DNA of 30,132 nucleotides from Candidatus Acidiferrales bacterium (GTDB taxonomy: Bacteria > Acidobacteriota > Terriglobia > Acidoferrales > UBA7541): the NCBI GenBank assembly GCA_030043155.1, contig JASHYE010000121.1, positions 1 to 30,132 on the forward strand, given 5' to 3'. Made by a program: the position numbers and the translations under genes. Within the stretch, counting starts at the first letter, position 1. Every line of letters begins with the position of its first letter. Positions 24,682-30,132 of the stretch are shown one piece after another. The notes beneath the pieces were generated by a model. It searched no databases. It was not told the DNA's origin and saw only the letters and a program-made list of their open reading frames with translations.

Positions 24682-26268
24682 ATGAAAACCAAGGAGATCG
24701 GAAGACGGGGATTATTAAAGGGCGGCGCTGTGGCGATGCTTGGCGCTGCTGCTGGCCCATTCGGTTCGCTGCTTCGCTCGTGGCCGATTGTTTCACAGGA
24801 ACAGGTTGCAACAGCGGAAGCGGCGGGTACTGCCAGAATCAAAATCGACTTTGATCGCAGAATCGGCACGATTGATCGCAATATTTATGGCAATTTCACC
24901 GAGCATCTGGGCCGCTGCATTTACGGTGGCATATACGAAGAAGGATCTCCGCTGTCCGATTCCGATGGATTTCGCAAGGACGTCTTGCAAGCGGCAAAGG
25001 CCATGCGCGTTTCGGTGCTGCGATGGCCGGGCGGAAACTTCTCGTCGGGATACAACTGGAAAGACGGTATAGGTCCAAAAGATCAGCGGCCGCGACGCTG
25101 GGATACGGCGTGGCAGGAGGAAGAGTCGAACCGCTTCGGCACGGATGAATTTATAGAGTACTGTCGCAAGCTCTCCGCTGAGCCTTATATTTGCGTAAAC
25201 ATGGGAACCGGCACGATGCAAGACGCAGCCGATTGGGTGGAGTACTGCAACGCGACCACGGACACCTATTGGGCCAACCTTCGAAAGAAAAACGGCCATG
25301 CCGAGCCATACAACGTGAAGTATTGGGCCCTCGGCAATGAGGTTTACGGAAGCTGGCAGGCAGGGCACAAAGACGCCGTGGAGTATGCAGCCGACGCGGT
25401 GGAGTTCGGGAAAATGATGCGCTGGGTAGATCCCACCATTAAGCTGGTTGCGTGTGGAGGGCCGGGAGTTGATTGGAATTTTCCTGTCCTCGAGAAGCTG
25501 GTTTACTTGGTGGATTACATTTCGCTGCATCACTACGGGGGAAGTCTGGATACAGCCAAAGAATTCAACGACGCCTACGAATTTGAAAAACAGGTGCAGA
25601 CTCTGGATGCCGTAATTACCGCAGTAATGTCGAGAACGGACAAGAAAGAGCGAGTGGCCATTGCCGTCGATGAGTGGAATATCTGGTTCCGGTCTTGGTT
25701 TCATCGCGGAGACAATCACATGCTTGAGGAAATTTACAATTTGCGGGATGCGCTTTGGATTGCCTCAGGACTCAACATGTTTCATCGAAACTGCCGGACC
25801 GTCAAGCTGGCGGATGTAGCGCAACTGGTGAACGTGATCGCGCCGATCATGACCAACGAGACTGGCTTGGTCTTGCAGACAACCTACTATCCACTGCAGC
25901 TTTACACCGATCACTGCGGCGATGTGGCGTTGGATGCGCTCGTGCGGTCAGACACATTTCCCGGACTGCCCGACGTGCCTTATCTGGATGTTTCCGCAAC
26001 AACAGACGGCGGAAATCAGAAGTTGACGCTGGCGGTTGTGAATCGTCATCCAACGGCTGACATTTCGGTGGAAATTGAGATTGAGGGATTTAAGCCCCGA
26101 TCGTCCGGAAGCTTATATGAAATCAACGGACCGAGCCTGGATGCGACCAATACTTTCGCAAATCCAAACCAAGTCACAGCAAAGCGCAAGTCGTATTCAG
26201 GTGCGGGCACGGCATTTCGGCAAACGTTCACAGCGCACTCCGTCAGCGTTATGACACTGCAAGCGTGA
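24682..26268 (+). CDS. Alpha-L-arabinofuranosidase, GH51, Tat-type signal
   Basis: A 528-aa retaining glycosidase that releases L-arabinofuranose from arabinans and arabinoxylans. The acid/base Glu220 lies in WALGNEVYG and the nucleophile Glu331 in VDEWNIW. Other family signatures are YGNFTEHLGRCIYGGIYEE, LRWPGGNFSSGYNW and SLHHYGG. The N-terminus GRRGLLKGGAVAM is a twin-arginine (Tat) signal, so the enzyme should be folded before export; no clear signal-peptidase site is obvious. GGAG lies 5 nt before the ATG. It is divergent from the epimerase and convergent with araB. Many GH51 enzymes are cytoplasmic, so the export signal is notable. Confidence 0.93.
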   Translation: MKTKEIGRRGLLKGGAVAMLGAAAGPFGSLLRSWPIVSQEQVATAEAAGTARIKIDFDRRIGTIDRNIYGNFTEHLGRCIYGGIYEEGSPLSDSDGFRKDVLQAAKAMRVSVLRWPGGNFSSGYNWKDGIGPKDQRPRRWDTAWQEEESNRFGTDEFIEYCRKLSAEPYICVNMGTGTMQDAADWVEYCNATTDTYWANLRKKNGHAEPYNVKYWALGNEVYGSWQAGHKDAVEYAADAVEFGKMMRWVDPTIKLVACGGPGVDWNFPVLEKLVYLVDYISLHHYGGSLDTAKEFNDAYEFEKQVQTLDAVITAVMSRTDKKERVAIAVDEWNIWFRSWFHRGDNHMLEEIYNLRDALWIASGLNMFHRNCRTVKLADVAQLVNVIAPIMTNETGLVLQTTYYPLQLYTDHCGDVALDALVRSDTFPGLPDVPYLDVSATTDGGNQKLTLAVVNRHPTADISVEIEIEGFKPRSSGSLYEINGPSLDATNTFANPNQVTAKRKSYSGAGTAFRQTFTAHSVSVMTLQA

Positions 26269-26279
26269 TTCACACTCGC

Positions 26280-26298
26280 GCAGGTCGCTCAAACCTGC
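26280..26298. other. Hairpin between convergent GH51 and araB genes
   Basis: GCAGGT / ACCTGC form a perfect 6-bp stem with a 7-nt loop in the 57-bp gap between the two convergent genes. A T-run occurs only about 15 bases later on the plus strand, so it is a weak terminator candidate. Confidence 0.35.
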
Positions 26299-26325
26299 AA
26301 GGATTCGAAACCGTTTTTCTGGGCC

Positions 26326-27948
26326 TCAAGCCTTGACGGTCTGATGTTGGTCGGATTGTTGGCGAGTTTCCTGCGGAGTGTTGGCTTCTTTCGCGATATT
26401 GATGAGGCTGGGCAGCGCGTCGCCGAAAGCTGTGGCAGCGCTCGGGTTACCGAAGTCAAAGTAGGCCCGCCGGTAAAGGTCATAGAGTCGATCGTAGATG
26501 CTTTCCGTCTTCGCTTGTGGATGATAAACCCTGTGTGGCGGACAGACCTTTTCCTGCGCCTCTTCAATCGATTTGAATGTGCCCGCAGCGAGGAAAGCGA
26601 ATATAGCGGAGCCGAGACTCGTGACTTTACGGCTGGGAACGAGAACTGGGCGTCGCAAAACGTTTGCGTAGACCTGGTTCAGGACGGGATTGTTTTGTGG
26701 AATGCCGCCTGAATTGATGACTCGTTCGATGCGTACTCCGTGCTCGGCCATGCGGTCCAGAATCACGCGCGTGTGAAATGCAGTCCCCTCGATCGCTGAA
26801 AATAGCTCGTCCTGTGCTGTATGATGCAGATTCCAGCCAATCGTGATCCCACGAACGTTAGCGTTGACGAGCACGGTGCGATCGCCATTATCCCAAGTGA
26901 TGCGCAATAAGCCAGTCTGGCCCGCCGTGTATTTTTCGAGTCCTGCGCTCAATTGCGAAATCGTGGTGTGTGCGCGGCGCGCGATGGCGTCAAAAATATC
27001 TCCTGTCGCCGAAAGTCCCGCTTCAATGCCGGTATATCCGGGATGAACGCTTCCTTTCACGATGCCGCAAACTCCGGGCACGAGCTGTGTTTCACGCGTG
27101 ATGCCGATGATGCAAGTTGATGTTCCGACGACGTTGACAATGTCTTTTTCGCGGGCGCCTGCGCCAATGGCGTCCCAGTGCGCATCGAAGGCGCCCACCG
27201 GAATCGGAATGCCGGCGCGCAGGCCAAGTCTTTCCGCCCAGACGGACGACAACTTTCCAGCAATTTTCTCGGAAGTTTCATACCTGCCCTGCAGCTTTTC
27301 GCGCACGCCCGTGAACAGCGGGTCAATCTTAATTAAAAATTCCTCGGAGGGTAGGCCGCCAAAATCCGGGTGCCAGAGCCACTTATGGCCCATCGCGCAG
27401 ACGCTGCGCTTGGCTTCTGAGGGTTGCGGAATGCCGCAAAGCGTTGCGGCTACCATGTCGCAGTGCTCAAACGCACTGGCGAACTGGCTCTGCTTCGACG
27501 GATTGTGACGAAGCCAATGAAGCAGCTTGGCAAAACCCCATTCTGAGGAATAAACGCCGCCGCACCATTGAATTGCCCCGAGATGTTGCCGATGAGCCAT
27601 TTCAGTGATTTCAGCGGCTTCGGATTTGGCGCGGTGGTCGCACCAAAGGTAGTAGTCGTCCAGCGGGGCCATCTGCGCGTCCACAGGAATGACGGACGAG
27701 CCAGTGGTATCAAGGGCAATCGCTTCGACTTGATCACCCGAGATAGCAGCTTCCTTAATAGCTGCGTGGGTGGCCGCGACGATCGCACGCATGTGGTCTT
27801 CGTGGGACTGAGTGGCGAACTCCGGGTCTTCGCGCTTGCGATGCAAGGGATACTCGGCGACTGCCGACCCGAGCGTTCCTCGGTCGCTATCCACGATAGA
27901 CACGCGAACACTTAGAGTTCCGAAATCAACGCCAGCTACGACCGCCAT
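26326..27948 (-). CDS. araB: L-ribulokinase
   Basis: A 540-aa FGGY-family kinase that phosphorylates L-ribulose to L-ribulose 5-phosphate. GVDFGTLSVRVSIVD at the N-terminus, ALDTTGSSVIPVD, WCDHRA, GAFDAHWDAIGAG and the nucleotide-binding VNVVGTSTCI are the AraB signatures, and the length is near the family norm. The C-terminal FGGY-like region (SGGIPQNNPVLNQVYANVL) is intact. It is the last gene of the minus-strand operon, 18 nt after the isomerase stop. An AAACGTTT octamer occurs inside its coding region (26658-26665), probably by chance. Confidence 0.94.
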   Translation of the reverse strand: MAVVAGVDFGTLSVRVSIVDSDRGTLGSAVAEYPLHRKREDPEFATQSHEDHMRAIVAATHAAIKEAAISGDQVEAIALDTTGSSVIPVDAQMAPLDDYYLWCDHRAKSEAAEITEMAHRQHLGAIQWCGGVYSSEWGFAKLLHWLRHNPSKQSQFASAFEHCDMVAATLCGIPQPSEAKRSVCAMGHKWLWHPDFGGLPSEEFLIKIDPLFTGVREKLQGRYETSEKIAGKLSSVWAERLGLRAGIPIPVGAFDAHWDAIGAGAREKDIVNVVGTSTCIIGITRETQLVPGVCGIVKGSVHPGYTGIEAGLSATGDIFDAIARRAHTTISQLSAGLEKYTAGQTGLLRITWDNGDRTVLVNANVRGITIGWNLHHTAQDELFSAIEGTAFHTRVILDRMAEHGVRIERVINSGGIPQNNPVLNQVYANVLRRPVLVPSRKVTSLGSAIFAFLAAGTFKSIEEAQEKVCPPHRVYHPQAKTESIYDRLYDLYRRAYFDFGNPSAATAFGDALPSLINIAKEANTPQETRQQSDQHQTVKA

Positions 27949-27966
27949 GGAGAGTAGTCCTGATCC

Positions 27967-29379
27967 TCAGTTCGCGTGCCGATACATGTCCCAGCCAAGA
28001 TAACGGGTGACTGCCTCGTGAACCGAATCGGCAACGGAAGAAAAATTAGCCGCGACGTGATGTTCGAAACCGTTCTCACAGATATAACGCAGCAGTGACT
28101 GCATCTTTGGAATTTCCACGACACCCGCGCCGCCGAAGGTTTCCAGGGGATCGTCTGTAAACTTGCCGCCGCCGGTGTAGCCTCGCATACGTCCGGCGCG
28201 ATCGTCAGTGGAAAAGCGCGCGAAAGTCATTGCTCCAGGTCTGACAAGGCCCACGCATGTGCCGAACGTATTCTCCTTGCCAACGGTTCCGGCAATAATC
28301 GCCTGGTAGTCCATCTTAGGCTCCTTAAGAAAATGCTTGGGCAGGTTGCTGCAGTGAAAACAGACAGCTTTATCGGGATTATCGCCGTAATTGTTGTTCC
28401 AATCGAGAAGGGCGCTCGGTGTTTCAGATGCGAGGCGCAACGCATGCATGCTCAGCACACCGCAGATATCGACTTCGCAGGCGCTAGACATCAAATCGTC
28501 GCTCATCATGCTCATCACCGTGCACGGAACAACGCCAAGGTTCTCTTCAATAGAGGTCCAGCACTGAATGGCGCTGATGGTGACATCAACTTGCTTCATC
28601 CATCCATCGATAACAGCGCCGAGCTTGGCCATTTTCAGCAATGCGGCTTTGGGAACATCGTTGGTCGATACGTATTTTTCGATGGAACGCAACTTGGCTT
28701 GTGCAGAATCATCTGAGTCCTTCATTCGTTGAATACGGCCGAGAACTTCGGAAAGGTCCAGTGTTTCGACGGAAATTCCTTGCGACTCCAATATCTTTTC
28801 GCTATAGCGGACTGTGTTGAATGCCGCCGGTCGCGCTCCGATGCTGCCAATGCGCAATCCTTGCAAACCTCGCACTACCCGGCAGACCGCAGCGAACGAT
28901 TTCAAATCCTTCTTGAACTCCGGTGAAGTGGGAGAAACCGTGTGAGAGGAAGTGAGCGAGTAAGGAATGCGGTACTGAGTGAGATTATTGCATGCGGACA
29001 TTTTGCCGCAAAAGCTATCGCGCCGGTGGGAAATAGACATTTTTGAGGGCGTATCGGGTGTGGCTTGAACAAGAACGGGAACACACAGGCGAGAGAGGCG
29101 AATCGTATCGGCAATGGCCCTTTCATCGCCGAAGTTAGGCAGTGTCACGATGATTCCATCGATGTCTTCACCGCGAGAGCGAAAGAGCTCCGCGCAGCGT
29201 TTTGCCTCCTCGTGTGTCTCCACGGCTCCATACCGGCTTTGCTCAGGCGCGAGCGAAACAACTTCGATCCCGGCTTCTTGCAAAACTTGGATCATTTCTT
29301 TTCGGCCAGACTCGGCCAAATGGCCCGGAAAAAAGCCACGATTACCAACAATCAAACCCATGGTCATCTTGTTCTGCAT
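27967..29379 (-). CDS. L-fucose/L-arabinose isomerase family protein (probable arabinose isomerase)
   Basis: A 470-aa protein of the FucI/AraA-like superfamily but not a classical AraA: the normal AraA N-terminal text is absent. Instead it has GLIVGNRGFFPGHLAESGR, VTLPNFGDERAIADTIR, RIGSIGARPAAFNTVRYSE and a C-terminal domain with CHCSNLPK-type residues (VCFHCSNLP) and YTGGGKFTDDPLETFGG. Lying between araD and araB, and with no other isomerase present, it most probably converts L-arabinose to L-ribulose. That is inferred from context; fucose or another deoxysugar is possible. The ATG at 29379 has AAGAGG 6 nt upstream. It starts 36 nt after the araD stop. Confidence 0.82.
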   Translation of the reverse strand: MQNKMTMGLIVGNRGFFPGHLAESGRKEMIQVLQEAGIEVVSLAPEQSRYGAVETHEEAKRCAELFRSRGEDIDGIIVTLPNFGDERAIADTIRLSRLCVPVLVQATPDTPSKMSISHRRDSFCGKMSACNNLTQYRIPYSLTSSHTVSPTSPEFKKDLKSFAAVCRVVRGLQGLRIGSIGARPAAFNTVRYSEKILESQGISVETLDLSEVLGRIQRMKDSDDSAQAKLRSIEKYVSTNDVPKAALLKMAKLGAVIDGWMKQVDVTISAIQCWTSIEENLGVVPCTVMSMMSDDLMSSACEVDICGVLSMHALRLASETPSALLDWNNNYGDNPDKAVCFHCSNLPKHFLKEPKMDYQAIIAGTVGKENTFGTCVGLVRPGAMTFARFSTDDRAGRMRGYTGGGKFTDDPLETFGGAGVVEIPKMQSLLRYICENGFEHHVAANFSSVADSVHEAVTRYLGWDMYRHAN

Positions 29380-29415
29380 TCAGGGCCTCTTAAGAACACA
29401 ATCCGGCCGGTAACA

Positions 29416-30123
29416 TCAGCTTGTCTTGTGACCCGCCTGGCCGTAGTACGCTTTGCTTCCGTGTTTGCGGAAAAAATGTTTATCGTGCAGGGCGGAAGAT
29501 AGCGGCCCGGCATCCTTCTCCAGCACTGTCGTGTAATAAGCCATTCGAGCGATTGCCTCAAGAATGACGGCGTTGTGAGCGGCCTCGGCGACGTTCGCGC
29601 CCCAACAAAATGGTGCATGGCCCCGGACAAGCACGGCCGGAACACTAACAGGATCTAATCCATGAAAGGCCTTGCAAATTGCCAAACCCGTATTTTTTTC
29701 GTAGTCGTGCGCAATCTCTTGCGCCGTCAGATCCGAGGTTACTGGGACCGGCCCGTGGAAATAATCTGCATGCGTCGTGCCCAGGCAGGGAATAGCGCGA
29801 CCCGCTTGCGCCCATGCCGTCGCAAATTCGGAATGCGTATGCGCGACGCCGCCCACGCTCGAAAATTGCTGATACAAAACCAGGTGGGTCGGCAAGTCGG
29901 ACGATGGACGGAACCCCCCCTCGATTATCTTGCCCGACAAATCCGTCACGACCAGATCTTCGGCCGTGAGCTTCTCGTAAGGCACGCCGCTGGGTTTGAT
30001 AACAACAAGACCTCTCTCACGCTCGATTGCGCTGGCATTTCCAAAGGTGTAGAGGACCAATCCCCGACGGACCAATTCGAGATTGGCTTCACAAACCTCT
30101 TTTCGCAGCTGTTCAAGCAACAT
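29416..30123 (-). CDS. araD: L-ribulose-5-phosphate 4-epimerase
   Basis: A 235-aa class II aldolase-like zinc enzyme that converts L-ribulose 5-phosphate to D-xylulose 5-phosphate, feeding the pentose phosphate pathway. Asp76 (RPSSDLPTH), zinc ligands His95 and His97 (AHTHSEF) and Asp120 (HADYF) sit at the same numbers as in E. coli AraD, and His169 (RGHAPFCWG) is the third zinc ligand. GNASAIERERG and KPSGVPYE are the substrate-binding strands. The gene is complete, with its ATG at 30123, 9 bases from the window edge, so its promoter and anything upstream are not visible. It is the first visible gene of the minus-strand arabinose operon. Confidence 0.95.
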   Translation of the reverse strand: MLLEQLRKEVCEANLELVRRGLVLYTFGNASAIERERGLVVIKPSGVPYEKLTAEDLVVTDLSGKIIEGGFRPSSDLPTHLVLYQQFSSVGGVAHTHSEFATAWAQAGRAIPCLGTTHADYFHGPVPVTSDLTAQEIAHDYEKNTGLAICKAFHGLDPVSVPAVLVRGHAPFCWGANVAEAAHNAVILEAIARMAYYTTVLEKDAGPLSSALHDKHFFRKHGSKAYYGQAGHKTS

Positions 30124-30132
30124 TCCGGAACC

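Noticed and set aside
24793..25719. 308-aa open frame antisense to the GH51 gene
   Set aside because: It overlaps a gene with confirmed catalytic motifs, has no Shine-Dalgarno, and its translation has no recognisable domain.
26658..26665. A third AAACGTTT octamer
   Set aside because: It is within conserved araB coding sequence far from any promoter, and the flanking arms do not fit the two operator candidates.

Overview
The window looks like a piece of an acidobacterial chromosome. This is inferred from gene content and not from a marker gene. The clues are moderately high GC, a large OmpR-type winged-helix/TPR transmembrane regulator of the kind expanded in Acidobacteriota, a lipB-linked 2-oxo-acid dehydrogenase operon, a HipA-like/DUF3037 pair, and frequent TTG/GTG starts backed by good Shine-Dalgarno sequences. 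Most of it is housekeeping and metabolic DNA. I see no phage, no insertion sequence and no CRISPR array.

Layout: (1) 1-2.3 kb, minus strand: the N-terminal part of clpB (cut by the window edge), a clear terminator, an hsp20 chaperone with a strong promoter flanked by an inverted repeat, and an RlmI-type rRNA methyltransferase. (2) 2.5-6.5 kb, plus strand: queA (TTG start), then a metallophosphoesterase, a membrane-anchored DUF2393-like protein and a 495-aa protein ending in a PD-(D/E)XK nuclease-like domain. (3) 6.6-9.7 kb, minus strand: an HNH nuclease and comF in close tandem, a short DksA/TraR-type regulator with a near-consensus promoter, and a CPBP membrane protease. (4) 9.9-15.9 kb, plus strand: lpd, lipB, E1 alpha, E1 beta and E2, a complete 2-oxo-acid dehydrogenase operon plus the enzyme that starts its lipoylation, closed by a hairpin terminator. 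(5) 15.9-19.5 kb, minus strand: a DUF3037 gene and a HipA-like kinase gene 3 nt apart, preceded by a membrane-anchored MutS-like ATPase. (6) 19.6-22.0 kb, minus strand: the winged-helix/TPR regulator. (7) 22.37-22.95 kb: tRNA-Ser(GCT), then a decayed cytochrome P460-like pseudogene. The 234 bases after it (22947-23180) hold nothing I can call. (8) 23.2-30.1 kb: an L-arabinose cluster. An exported aldose 1-epimerase and a Tat-type GH51 arabinofuranosidase are divergently transcribed, and a minus-strand araD / FucI-type isomerase / araB operon converges on the GH51 gene.

The arabinose cluster reads as one pathway. GH51 releases L-arabinose outside the cytoplasm and the epimerase interconverts anomers. 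The isomerase makes L-ribulose, AraB phosphorylates it, and AraD gives D-xylulose 5-phosphate. Two LacI/GalR-type palindromes centred on AAACGTTT lie 147 bp apart around the divergent start sites, so control by a LacI-family repressor encoded elsewhere is likely.

The least-described elements are the HipA-like/DUF3037 pair, the membrane MutS-like ATPase, the PD-(D/E)XK protein and its operon, and the C-terminal tail on E1 alpha. None is proven here to be a new system.
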